From contig VBIU01000059.1 in NCBI GenBank assembly GCA_005880945.1, positions 1 to 44,140 on the forward strand: a stretch of 44,140 nt of DNA, written 5' to 3'. The position numbers and the translations under genes are program-made. Below, one piece after another: positions 16,256 to 25,544 of this stretch. Source of the DNA: Chloroflexota bacterium (GTDB taxonomy: Bacteria; Chloroflexota; Dormibacteria; Dormibacterales; Dormibacteraceae). The notes under the pieces are model-generated. The model had not been told where the DNA came from and ran no database searches. It saw only the letters and a list, made by a program, of their open reading frames with translations. Each line of letters begins with the position of its first letter. The first letter of the stretch is position 1.

Positions 16256-17345
16256 GTGATCGAGTTTCTGCGAGCTCGGCGCCGCCTGTGGGCGGCGGTG
16301 GGCGTGGTCGTCGGGCTGATCCTCGTGGCGTGGGATCTTCTCGTGCCTGCTGCGGCCTTCTTTCCGCAGTACGCGACTCGCAACGACCTGCGGCTCGCCT
16401 ACGCCGCGGCGATGGTGGGACTTCAGCAGGGCTACGGCCACCTGTACGACCTCGGCGCGCAGAAAGTGGCAATCGAGAGCCTGGGCGCCGGCTTCAACCC
16501 CCAGCCTTTCATCTCGCCGCCGCCGCTCGCGTGGCTTGTGACGCCGCTGCTCGCGGTTCCATTCCCCGTCGCGCTGGCCGTCTGGACCGCGCTCCTGCTG
16601 GCGGCGCTGGTCTGGACTTGGCACCTGCTCGGACCATCCGAGCCGCTCGCCAAGGTGGCGCATCTCTTGCTGTGGTTGGGGTTGTTTCCGGTGGCCTTCG
16701 GCATCATCGTCGGCCAGCCCGGAGCCCTGGTTGCTGCTGCCGTGGCGACGGCCTGGTGGCTGATGCGCAGGGATCATCCGGTGTGGGCCGGGGTCGCATT
16801 GAGCTTGCTCGTGCTGAAGCCTCAGCTGGCGATCCTCGTCCCGATCTGTCTGCTCATCTCCGGGCACGCGCGCACATTCGGCGCCTGGATGGTGGCGACG
16901 CTGTTTCTCGGCCTGCTGTCGCTCGCCCTGCTGGGACCCGACGGCATCGCACGCTATCGCGACGTGCTGGCCCAGACGCAGACCGCCGCTCGGCCTTGGG
17001 CCGCTGCTGAACGTGGTGCAGGTGGTCGTCGTGGCGACCGCGCTGTTCGCCGCCTGGAGACAAAGGGGCGCAGGGCCTGAGCTGCCGGTGGTGGCAGGCA
17101 TCGCCGGCTCGCTCCTCGCGACGCCGTATCTGGCGTTCCAGGACTTTCTGATGCTGGTTGTGGCCGGGTGGCTGCTTCTGCGCGCACGCCCGACGCCGTG
17201 GCAGGTCGGGCTGCTCGTGGTGGGCTATGCGCTGCTCGAGCTCGCGCTGGTGGTCCTGGCCGTGCCGATCCTCCTGGCGGAGTCGGCCCTTCTCCTCTCT
17301 TTATTGTGGCCGCGATCCGAGACCCGGGCTCGGGCGCTCAGTTGA
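16256..17345 (+). pseudogene. GT87/DUF2029-like membrane glycosyltransferase, frame broken
   Basis: This polytopic membrane protein is encoded in two overlapping frames. The first (16256 to about 16990) gives a basic N terminus, helix VVVGLILVAWDLLVPAAAFF, the catalytic-loop-like segment TRNDLRLAYAAAMVGLQQGYGHLYD and PQPFISPPPLAWLVTPLLAVPF, which are characteristic of polyprenyl-phosphate-mannose-using GT87 enzymes. It then loses sense after RDVLAQTQTA. The hydrophobic C-terminal half continues in the +1 frame from about LGLGPLLNVVQ (16989) to 17345. A single-base-type indel around 16970-16995 explains this. Joined, the protein would be about 363 residues. It could be a real pseudogene, but a sequencing error is plausible because dnaK 2 kb upstream is also shifted. 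GTG 16256 is preferred over 16250 because of TACTTT-N6. Confidence 0.7.
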
Positions 17346-17354
17346 AAGACGTTT

Positions 17355-17430
17355 TGGAGCCGACGGTGAGATTCGAACTCACGACCTGCCACTTACGAGG
17401 CGGCTGCTCTGCCAGCTGAGCTACGTCGGC
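17355..17430 (-). tRNA. tRNA-Thr (anticodon CGT)
   Basis: On the minus strand the acceptor stem is GCCGACG with CGTCGGC, the D-arm is GCTC/GAGC, the anticodon stem is GCCGC/GTGGC with loop CTCGTAA (anticodon CGT, reads ACG), and the T-arm is GTGAG-TTCGAAT-CTCAC. The 3' CCA is encoded (17355-17357) and the discriminator base is U (T in DNA, 17358). All stems pair without mismatch. It lies alone between the broken GT87 gene and a minus-strand gene. Confidence 0.96.
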
Positions 17431-17464
17431 GGTACGGCGCGGCGCCCTGGAGTCGGCGCGGGGA

Positions 17465-17893
17465 CTAATTTACAGTTGACAGCCAGGTCGCAGCCTCGTC
17501 GACAGTGGCGAAGTAGGCGACTTTTGAGAGGCTGTGGCGCGGCCGCTTGTCAATGTTCTCGGAAATCGTCTTGCCAAGAGCGCTCTTCGGCATGACGATC
17601 GCCGTGCAGCGGCGGCCGGCCGCGGCCGCGCGCGGGATCCAGTTTTCGATCAGCCATCGCTGATCGTCGTCCGTCACAACGCGCTCGTGGGTGGCGTCGA
17701 TCAGGTTCCTGGAGGCGCGGTTCTCGCGGATGGCGAGGAGGATCGTCTCGTGCGCTGCTCGGTACTCGGAGCTGTTCGCCCACGCTTTCCACTCGACGTG
17801 AACCCAGCGGCCATCGCCGACCCAGCGCACCAAGACATAGGGCACGTCCAGGTACACCTTGTCGCCTCGATGGATCGGCTCAGCGTCGACCAT
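17465..17893 (-). CDS. SpoIIAA/STAS-like domain protein
   Basis: The 142-residue soluble protein resembles the small SpoIIAA-like (STAS fold) proteins found in many phyla. The segments are VEWKAWANSSEYRAAHETIL, ASRNLIDATHERVVTDDDQR, WLIENWIPRAAAAGRRCTAI and the terminal FATVDEAATWL. The order (edge strand, W-K, long helix, LIDATH strand, WIPRA helix, EA..WL helix) is the basis for the call. No catalytic residue is expected. Such proteins are often anti-anti-sigma-like or of unknown role, and no anti-sigma or kinase gene is adjacent. ATG 17893 gives the full domain. Confidence 0.65.
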   Translation of the reverse strand: MVDAEPIHRGDKVYLDVPYVLVRWVGDGRWVHVEWKAWANSSEYRAAHETILLAIRENRASRNLIDATHERVVTDDDQRWLIENWIPRAAAAGRRCTAIVMPKSALGKTISENIDKRPRHSLSKVAYFATVDEAATWLSTVN

Positions 17894-17955
17894 TAGTGGC
17901 GGTAATCATGGCTTAGCCAGTTGAAATCCGGCGCTCGCTAGAGCGATTCCCCGCC

Positions 17956-18663
17956 TCAGGCAAGGATTGCCGTGACGTCGGGCTCCGCCCGGATCCGATC
18001 GAGGTCCTTGTCCTTGCGGGCCCAATCCTTGAGGTCCGGGTGCAGCTCAAAGCTCCGCTTGAGGTGGGGCAGCGCTTCGGCTGCGCGGCCGTTTCGGGCG
18101 TAGTAGCAGGCCAGGTTGTAAGCGCCAAACGCCCGGCTCCTGGGGTCGGTGAAAGCCGCTTCGTGCACGTCCCGAGTCCAGATCTGCGCCTCCTCGGCGG
18201 CTCGCGGGTCACCCTGCGCCTCATACCAGAAGCCCAGGTGCTCGCCGAGGTGGAGGTGGCCGTTCGGGGGGACGACCTCCCACGCAAAGCCGTCGCGTCC
18301 CTCGCGGGGCTTCAGCAGCTCCTCGTCTGAGCAGTCTTCGATGGCACGGGCGAGCTCTGCATAGGAGGCGCGGGCATCCTCCCTGACATCATCTGCGGGC
18401 CGCTCCCGGTTGGCGGCAAAGACCCCGGCGTTCACGCCGTCCACGTCGTCGGCGCTGGGTGGTGCGGCGCCGGAGTGAACGGCCGACAGGGCCTGGGCGG
18501 CGTATCGACGCCAGTGGGCGAGGTGCGCGATGTGATCCTTGGCGGTCCATTGGTCCGAATCCGCTGGGCGAACGTCATCGCAAAGCCTCTCGAGCTCGCG
18601 CTCGCGGTCCTGCGACGCGACCAGGGTCTCCAGCAAGCGTTTCTTCAGGTCCTTCTCAGCCAC
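17956..18663 (-). CDS. DinB/ClbS-like helical domain + TPR protein
   Basis: About 235 residues. The N-terminal 150 residues look like a DinB four-helix bundle: WTAKDHIAHLAHWRRYAAQAL and later GHLHLGEHLGFWYEAQGD, which hold the His residues expected for the metal site. The C-terminal 75 residues form two TPR-like helix pairs (SRAFGAYNLACYYARNGRAAEALPHLKRSF) with a terminal DLDRIRAEPDVTAI motif typical of TPR-end segments. DinB proteins include thiol-dependent transferases and colibactin-type self-protection enzymes; the substrate here is unknown. GTG 18663 is preferred because TATCCT lies 6 nt upstream; GTG 18684 would add seven residues. Confidence 0.75.
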   Translation of the reverse strand: MAEKDLKKRLLETLVASQDRERELERLCDDVRPADSDQWTAKDHIAHLAHWRRYAAQALSAVHSGAAPPSADDVDGVNAGVFAANRERPADDVREDARASYAELARAIEDCSDEELLKPREGRDGFAWEVVPPNGHLHLGEHLGFWYEAQGDPRAAEEAQIWTRDVHEAAFTDPRSRAFGAYNLACYYARNGRAAEALPHLKRSFELHPDLKDWARKDKDLDRIRAEPDVTAILA

Positions 18664-18669
18664 CACCGG

Positions 18670-18675
18670 AGGATA
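18670..18675 (-). promoter_or_regulatory. Putative leaderless -10 box (TATCCT) for the DinB/TPR gene
   Basis: On the minus strand TATCCT is 6 nt before the GTG at 18663 (3 nt before GTG 18666). It decides the start choice and implies that GTG 18684 is not used. Confidence 0.4.
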
Positions 18676-18703
18676 AGGCAACACGATGTAAGGGCCCCTC
18701 GGC

Positions 18704-18709
18704 TACCAT
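18704..18709 (+). promoter_or_regulatory. Putative leaderless -10 box (TACCAT) for the acetyltransferase
   Basis: TACCAT is followed by 7 nt and the ATG at 18717. It sits back to back with the minus-strand TATCCT box of the divergent gene, making a very compact divergent promoter. Confidence 0.5.
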
Positions 18710-18716
18710 CGAGGGG

Positions 18717-19205
18717 ATGAAGACGCTGGGGGTCGAGCGGCTCGCGACTGGCGACTACGCCCACGTGCGGCCGCTCCTGGTCGAGCTCCATTTGGGCGAG
18801 CAGACCCACTACGCGGACCACCCGCAGCTGAGTCGCGGCGAGATCGAGGACCACCTCAGCACAGTCCCCTCCACCTTCGCCGGCGAAAACGTCATCTACG
18901 CCGTGCGCGACGACGGCGACAGCATCGTCGGCTTTTGCTGGATCGTGCTCTTCGATCCAGGGACCGGCCTGGAGGGCGAGGTCGCCGAGGTTTATGTCGC
19001 AACAGAGCACCGCGGCCGCGGCGTCGGCGAGCTGCTGATGGAGCAGGCGGTGCGGCTCTTCCGGGAGCGCCGCGTCACGCTGGGCTACGTCTGGACTCGG
19101 CCGGACAACGAAGCCGCCGTGCGCCTTTACAGGTCGGCCGGCTTTGAGCCGAACCGCCAGCTGGTCCTCACCTGGTACCCCACAGAGGCCAACCTGAGCT
19201 CATAA
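18717..19205 (+). CDS. GNAT family N-acetyltransferase
   Basis: This 162-residue single GNAT domain has the acetyl-CoA pyrophosphate-binding loop ATEHRGRGVGELLMEQAV (R-x-x-G-x-G), preceded by the beta-4 strand GEVAEVYV and followed by the conserved NEAAVRLYRSAGF. It would transfer an acetyl group to a small-molecule or protein amine; nothing defines the acceptor. ATG 18717 gives the normal GNAT length, and upstream in-frame sequence lies within the divergent gene. It is transcribed away from the DinB/TPR gene. Confidence 0.9.
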   Translation: MKTLGVERLATGDYAHVRPLLVELHLGEQTHYADHPQLSRGEIEDHLSTVPSTFAGENVIYAVRDDGDSIVGFCWIVLFDPGTGLEGEVAEVYVATEHRGRGVGELLMEQAVRLFRERRVTLGYVWTRPDNEAAVRLYRSAGFEPNRQLVLTWYPTEANLSS

Positions 19206-19226
19206 CGGGCGCCGCCCCCGGCTCCC

Positions 19227-19232
19227 TAAACT
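19227..19232 (+). promoter_or_regulatory. Putative leaderless -10 box (TAAACT) for the HtrA-like gene
   Basis: TAAACT, 7 nt, then the GTG start at 19240. No Shine-Dalgarno sequence is present. This box would serve the HtrA-like gene and argS, which overlap. Confidence 0.5.
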
Positions 19233-19239
19233 TGGTGCG

Positions 19240-20352
19240 GTGATCCAACCTCGGGGCGAGCCGCGCCCGGACGAGCCGGAGCCTTCGCGGCGCAGCCTGT
19301 GGCGCCCGATCCTGGTGGTCGTCGCAGGCGTGCTGGTGACCGCTTTGGTCGCCGCGGGCGTCACGCTGGGCATCCTGCAGCTGCAGTCACGCACCAATCC
19401 CCAACAGGTGAACCTCCGGTCGGGCGTGACCATCTACGAGGAGTCGGCGATCATCGGCGTCGCCGCCAAGGCCAAGCCGGCGGTGGTGAGCGTGGTGACG
19501 CAGGACCAACCCGGTATCGCGCGCGGCTCCGGCTACATGGTGACCACGGACGGCTACATAGTCACTGCCGTCAGCGTGATCTCGGGCGCGAGCAAGATGA
19601 CGGTGCTCGTGACGGGCGACTCCCGGCTGCACGACGCCCACCTCGTCGACTACGACTGCCAGACCGGCATCGCGGTGCTGAAGATCGACCAGGTCAGCGG
19701 CCTGCCGACGCTGGCATTTGCCGACCCGAACGCACTCGTCGAGGGGCAGGTGGTGGTGGCTGTCGGCGGCCCGCTCGATGGCAGTGCCGTCACGCCCGGT
19801 TACGTCAGCTCGCTGCATCGCACAACCACGCTGGGCGACTCGTTGCATGGCGTAGAGATAAGCGACACGATAGTGACGACAGCATCGATCGGCTCGACCA
19901 CCGCCGGCGGGCCGCTCCTCAACGTCGCGAGCCAGGTGGTCGGCGTGGCCATGCAGGCGCAGGGGTCGACCTCTTCGAGCGGATTCGGCCTGAATGTGGC
20001 AGACATCCAGGACGACGTTCAGCAAATCCTGTCGACCGGCCAGGTTGTCGTTTCATCGCTTGGAGCGACGACGACCGATCTCAGCCAACAGGCTGCCGCA
20101 ATCCGGGGTCTGCCGGAGGGAAGCCAGGTCGTGACCATCGACAAAGCAGGACCGGCAGACACCGCAGGGCTCCAGCCGGGTGACGTCGTAACCCAGCTCG
20201 ACGACGTCAAGCTCGACGCTGCACACCCGCTCCGGCTCCTGCTGCGCTCGCGGTTCCATCCGAATCAGCGCGTCACGGTGACCTACTCTCGATCCGGAAC
20301 GTCGACGCAAGTGCAGCTCACGCTCGCGGGCGTGCATCCGACCTGCGGATGA
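19240..20352 (+). CDS. HtrA/DegP-like membrane-anchored PDZ protein lacking the catalytic triad
   Basis: The 370 residues comprise a short cytoplasmic N terminus, one transmembrane helix (about 23-47), a trypsin-like domain (about 70-270) and a PDZ domain (about 275-365, with KAGPADTAGLQPGDVVTQLDD). The fold landmarks align well with HtrA, but each catalytic residue is replaced. The His position in GYIVTAVSVI is Ser112, the Asp position in CQTGIAVLKID is Gly143, and the Ser position in GSTTAGGPLLN is Ala222. It should therefore bind, not cut, unfolded or secreted proteins outside the membrane, or act as a regulator. That role is inference. GTG start with TAAACT 7 nt upstream. The stop overlaps argS by 4 bp, so the pair is co-expressed. 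Confidence 0.9.
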   Translation: MIQPRGEPRPDEPEPSRRSLWRPILVVVAGVLVTALVAAGVTLGILQLQSRTNPQQVNLRSGVTIYEESAIIGVAAKAKPAVVSVVTQDQPGIARGSGYMVTTDGYIVTAVSVISGASKMTVLVTGDSRLHDAHLVDYDCQTGIAVLKIDQVSGLPTLAFADPNALVEGQVVVAVGGPLDGSAVTPGYVSSLHRTTTLGDSLHGVEISDTIVTTASIGSTTAGGPLLNVASQVVGVAMQAQGSTSSSGFGLNVADIQDDVQQILSTGQVVVSSLGATTTDLSQQAAAIRGLPEGSQVVTIDKAGPADTAGLQPGDVVTQLDDVKLDAAHPLRLLLRSRFHPNQRVTVTYSRSGTSTQVQLTLAGVHPTCG

Positions 20353-22037
20353 CGACGCCGTCTGGGGGGATACGCGAGCTGATTGAAGACGCATTGACGT
20401 CCGCGGTGCGTTCTCTCGGCGTTGAAGTTGCGCTCCCGGATCTCGAGCTCGGGCGCGCCAAGGGTGGCGACCGGGGCGAACGCGGCGATTACGCGAGCCC
20501 GGCTGGACTGAAGCTGGCGAAGGTGTTGAGAGAGGCGCCGCCATCGATCGCCGGCCGGCTGGCCGGCGTCATCTCCATCCCGCACGACGCTGCGACGGTG
20601 GAGGCGGTCGGAGGCTACGTGAACTTCAGGCTGACCGCCGATTGGCTGCGGCGGCTCGTCGCGACAGTAGCCGCGAACGGACCTGGCTACGGACGGTCTC
20701 AGCTGGGCGGCGGCGAACGGCTGCAAGTGGAGTTCGCAAGCATCAACCCGACCGGGCCCCTTCACATCGGCCACGGTCGGGGCACGATCCTCGGCGACTC
20801 GATCTGCCGGCTGCTGGAGTTCACCGGCCACGACGTGCAGCGCGAGTATTACGTCAACTCCGACAACACGCAGACGCGCCGCTTCGGGGCATCGGTGTAC
20901 GCGCGGCTGCACGGCAAGGAACCGCCCGAGGGCGGCTACACCGGCGATTACGTGACCGAGATCGCGGAGGCGGCACGCCGCGACCTTCCCGGCATCGAAG
21001 GCCTGCCCGAGGAAGAGGCTGAGCCCAAGCTGAGGATGTATGCCATCCAGAAGGTGGTCGAGCGCATCAGCGCGACGGTGGCCCGGCTGAACATCCATTA
21101 CGACGAGTGGTTCTGGGAGTCGAGGGTGTGGGAGTCAGGGCTTGCGCCAAGGGCCATCGATCGTTTGCGCGAATCGGGCTACTTGAAGGAACGCGATGGC
21201 GCGCTGTGGTTCGGCCCCGCGCTCGAAGAGGAGGACGGCCTCGGCGAGCAGGTCCTGGCCGAGGACGAGGACCGCGTCGTCATCCGCTCGAACGGGCAGC
21301 CGACGTACTTCGCTTCAGATCTCGGCTATCTGCTGAGTCGCTTCGAGGAGCGCGGGTACAACCGCGTCATCGAGGTGTGGGGCGCCGACCATCACGGGTA
21401 CGTGCCGCGCATGAAGTCCGCGGTGGCGGCCCTCGGCTTCGATCCGGAGAAGCTCGTCGTGATCCTTCACCAGATGGTCAACCTGAAAGAGGGCAAGATG
21501 TCGAAGAGGGCGGGGCGGTTCGTCACTCTCGACGAGCTGGTCGACAGGGTTGGCTCGGATCCCGTCCGATACTTTTATCTTCTGCGCTCGCCTGATACCA
21601 CCATCGAGTTCGACCTCGAGCTGGCGATCACGCAGAGCAACGAGAATCCGGTCTACTACGCGCAGTACGCGCACGCGCGGCTGGTCAACGTCGAGGTCAC
21701 GGCGAGCGAGCGACATCCCCGACTTCCGGACCGCGCCGACATGTCGCTGCTGGTTCACCCCTGGGAGCTCGACGTCGCGCGCCAGCTCGCCTTCTGGCCC
21801 GAGATCGTGCAGGACGCAGCGCGGCTCCTCGAGCCGCACCGTATCCCGTACTACGTCCAGGACCTGGCCACGGCGGTGCACCGTTTCTATCACGCCGGCA
21901 ACGAAACCAGCGAGCACCGTGTGGTCGTCGACGACATCGAATTGACGCGTGCCCGACTGGAGCTGTGCCGCGCGGCGCGTCACACTCTGAGGACCGCTCT
22001 CGACCTCATGGGGGTCAGCGCCCCCGAGCGCATGTAG
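20349..22037 (+). CDS. argS: Arginyl-tRNA synthetase
   Basis: This 562-residue class I synthetase attaches arginine to tRNA-Arg in the cytoplasm. The N-terminal Add-1 domain (about 1-110) is followed by ASINPTGPLHIGHGRGT (HIGH motif), DLGYLLSRF, the catalytic KEGKMSKRAG (KMSKS-like, as is normal in bacterial ArgRS with KMSKR) and the helical DALR anticodon-binding domain near the C terminus. Length and all signature motifs are normal. ATG 20349 overlaps the stop of the HtrA-like gene (ATGA), which couples a housekeeping synthetase to an envelope protein. Confidence 0.97.
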   Translation: MTTPSGGIRELIEDALTSAVRSLGVEVALPDLELGRAKGGDRGERGDYASPAGLKLAKVLREAPPSIAGRLAGVISIPHDAATVEAVGGYVNFRLTADWLRRLVATVAANGPGYGRSQLGGGERLQVEFASINPTGPLHIGHGRGTILGDSICRLLEFTGHDVQREYYVNSDNTQTRRFGASVYARLHGKEPPEGGYTGDYVTEIAEAARRDLPGIEGLPEEEAEPKLRMYAIQKVVERISATVARLNIHYDEWFWESRVWESGLAPRAIDRLRESGYLKERDGALWFGPALEEEDGLGEQVLAEDEDRVVIRSNGQPTYFASDLGYLLSRFEERGYNRVIEVWGADHHGYVPRMKSAVAALGFDPEKLVVILHQMVNLKEGKMSKRAGRFVTLDELVDRVGSDPVRYFYLLRSPDTTIEFDLELAITQSNENPVYYAQYAHARLVNVEVTASERHPRLPDRADMSLLVHPWELDVARQLAFWPEIVQDAARLLEPHRIPYYVQDLATAVHRFYHAGNETSEHRVVVDDIELTRARLELCRAARHTLRTALDLMGVSAPERM

Positions 22038-22040
22038 CTG

Positions 22041-22085
22041 GTGTCCCCCCTAACCCCAACCCCTCCCCCCTGAAGGTGGGAGGGG
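22041..22085 (+). repeat. REP-like palindrome, copy 2
   Basis: After a C-rich left arm, CCCCTCCC (22060-22067) pairs with GGGAGGGG (22078-22085). It sits between argS and the MBL-fold gene. The left-arm pattern CCCC-TAA-CCCC-AA-CCCC resembles the arms of the copies at about 32668 and 39381, in the same orientation. Confidence 0.6.
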
Positions 22086-22114
22086 CTTACCTTAATTAAG
22101 GAGGCAGACACACT

Positions 22115-22761
22115 TTGGACGTCACCTGGCTCGGACATGGCTGCTTCAGGCTCCGCGGCCGCAACGCGGCGGTGGTCACCGACCCCTATCCGCCCTCCAT
22201 CGGCCTGAAGCTGCAGAGGATGGATGCGGACCTCGTCACCATCAGCCACGAGCACGACAACCACAACTACACGCAGGCCGTGCGTGAGGCCTATGAGATC
22301 CGCGGGCCCGGCGAATACGAGGTGGCAGGGGTGTCAGTCATCGGCTTCCAGACGTACCACGACGCTGACAAAGGGGCCAAGCACGGGCGCAACACCGTGT
22401 TCCTGATCGAGATCGACGACGTGCGCATCTGCCACCTGGGCGACCTCGGGCACCGCCTGGACGACACCGATGCCGAGACCGTGTCGTCGGTGGACGTGCT
22501 CCTGGTGCCGGTCGGCGGTCGCACGGCGATCAACGCCGCCCAGGCCGCGGAGGTGGTTCGCCAGCTAGAGCCTAGGTACGTGGTTCCCATGCACTACGCG
22601 ATCCCCGGCCTGAAGCTCGAGCTCGACCCTATCGACAGGTTCCTCAAAGAGATGGGCGTCAACACGGCGGAGCCGCTGCCGAAGCTCTCGGTCCAGTCGA
22701 CGTCCGGCGAGTTCGAGACCAAGGTGGTCGTCCTCGAGCCCAGGGCGGAGCCGAAAGTCTA

Positions 22762-22762
<1 letters not shown>
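22115..22762 (+). CDS. MBL-fold metal-dependent hydrolase (UlaG-like)
   Basis: The 215 residues open directly with the fold: DVTWLGHGCFRLRGRNAAVVTDPY. The metal motif reads SHEHDNHNY, where the usual HxHxDH has Asn at the fifth position. The rest includes GDLGH (metal-binding Asp/His) and PMHYAIPGL near the end. It belongs to the UlaG/YtkL-like group of cytoplasmic MBL hydrolases with unknown physiological substrates. The TTG start follows a strong AAGGAGG site (22098-22104) at 10 nt. It lies between argS and pyrG on the same strand but is bounded by a REP-like palindrome on one side and a hairpin cluster on the other. Confidence 0.85.
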
Positions 22763-24563
<1,801 letters not shown>

Positions 24564-24575
24564 GGAAAGCACCGG

Positions 24576-25544
24576 GTGGAGCAGCCAAAGAGGGGGGTCC
24601 CCTCGTTTCAAACGCGTCACGAGCTTGCCTTCGACCTCGTCCATGCGACCGAGGCAGCCGCCCTTGCGTGTGCGCGCCTGCTCGGCAAGGGCGATCCCGA
24701 CCGGGTCAGCGAGGTGGCCGCGGACGCGATGCGCCGCCTGCTCGAGGAGACCGGCCCCTCGGGGACGGTGATCCTCGGTCCAAGGCACGACCCCCATCTC
24801 TCACACGGCACGACGATCTCGGGCGGCGAGCATCGAGTCGATTTCGGGCTGTTTCCAATCGAAGGCGCGAGTCAGGTCGCGAGGGGCTCGACCAATGCGG
24901 TGTCGATAGTCGCTGCCGTCGAGCCGGGGGGATTCGCACAGCTGCCGTCGGTGTGGTACGTGGAGAAGATCGTGGCGGGCCCCGCGGCGCGGGGCGGCAT
25001 CGACCTCGACGACCCGATCGCCGACAACCTAAGGCGCATCGCCTTCGCTCGTGACGCGCGAGTGCAAGACCTCACCGTCGCCATCCTCGACCGCCCGCGC
25101 CACCAGGACCTCATGGAGGAGGTGTCGGCGGCGGGTGCCCGCATCCTGACGCTCGAAGAGGGCGACATCGCGGGCGCCGTGATGGCGGCGGTTCCAGGCA
25201 GTGGAATCGACGCCGCGGTCGGCATCGGCGGGATGGACGCGACCTTCATCGCGGCGTGTGCGGTTCGCTGTCTTGGCGGAGAGCTGCAGGCGCGACTGTG
25301 GCCGCGAAACGATGAGGAGAGGGTTCTCATCGGCGACCTGGCGGGTCGCGTGTACGGGGCCGCCGACCTGGCGCCGGCGACCGACGTCGCGGTGGCTCTC
25401 ACCGGCGTGACGGGTGGCCAGCTCCTGCCGGGCGTGCTCTTCGGCAGCGGATACGCGGAGACGGCGTCCTTGCTGCTGTCAAGCCGTCATGCCACAGTGC
25501 GCCGGCTGACGACGCGCCACCTCACTGTCGGGGATCCCAGCTGA
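24576..25544 (+). CDS. GlpX-like (class II fructose-1,6-bisphosphatase family) protein without metal ligands
   Basis: The 322 residues align end to end with GlpX: LAFDLVHATEAAALACARLL, YVEKIVAGPAARGGIDLDDP, LTVAILDRPRHQDLMEEV, GIGGMDATFIAACAVRCLGG, TGVTGGQLLPGVLF. The positions of the Mg-binding residues of E. coli GlpX (Asp33, Glu57, Asp85, Glu213, from memory) are Ser45, Pro69, Phe93 (FPIEGAS in place of DPIEGT) and Ala222. A functional phosphatase is therefore unlikely. A regulatory or phosphosugar-binding role is possible but unproven; a genuine FBPase should exist elsewhere. GTG start with AAGGAA 8 nt upstream. It sits between pyrG and a lipoprotein gene that starts at its stop codon. 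Confidence 0.88.
   Translation: MEQPKRGVPSFQTRHELAFDLVHATEAAALACARLLGKGDPDRVSEVAADAMRRLLEETGPSGTVILGPRHDPHLSHGTTISGGEHRVDFGLFPIEGASQVARGSTNAVSIVAAVEPGGFAQLPSVWYVEKIVAGPAARGGIDLDDPIADNLRRIAFARDARVQDLTVAILDRPRHQDLMEEVSAAGARILTLEEGDIAGAVMAAVPGSGIDAAVGIGGMDATFIAACAVRCLGGELQARLWPRNDEERVLIGDLAGRVYGAADLAPATDVAVALTGVTGGQLLPGVLFGSGYAETASLLLSSRHATVRRLTTRHLTVGDPS

Noticed and set aside
17932..17945. Short hairpin CGCTC-GCTA-GAGCG as terminator of the DinB/TPR gene
   Set aside because: Five base pairs and no T-run; too weak to call.
24576..25544. Functional class II fructose-1,6-bisphosphatase
   Set aside because: Overall homology is strong, but all four expected metal ligands are replaced, so the enzyme name was not assigned.
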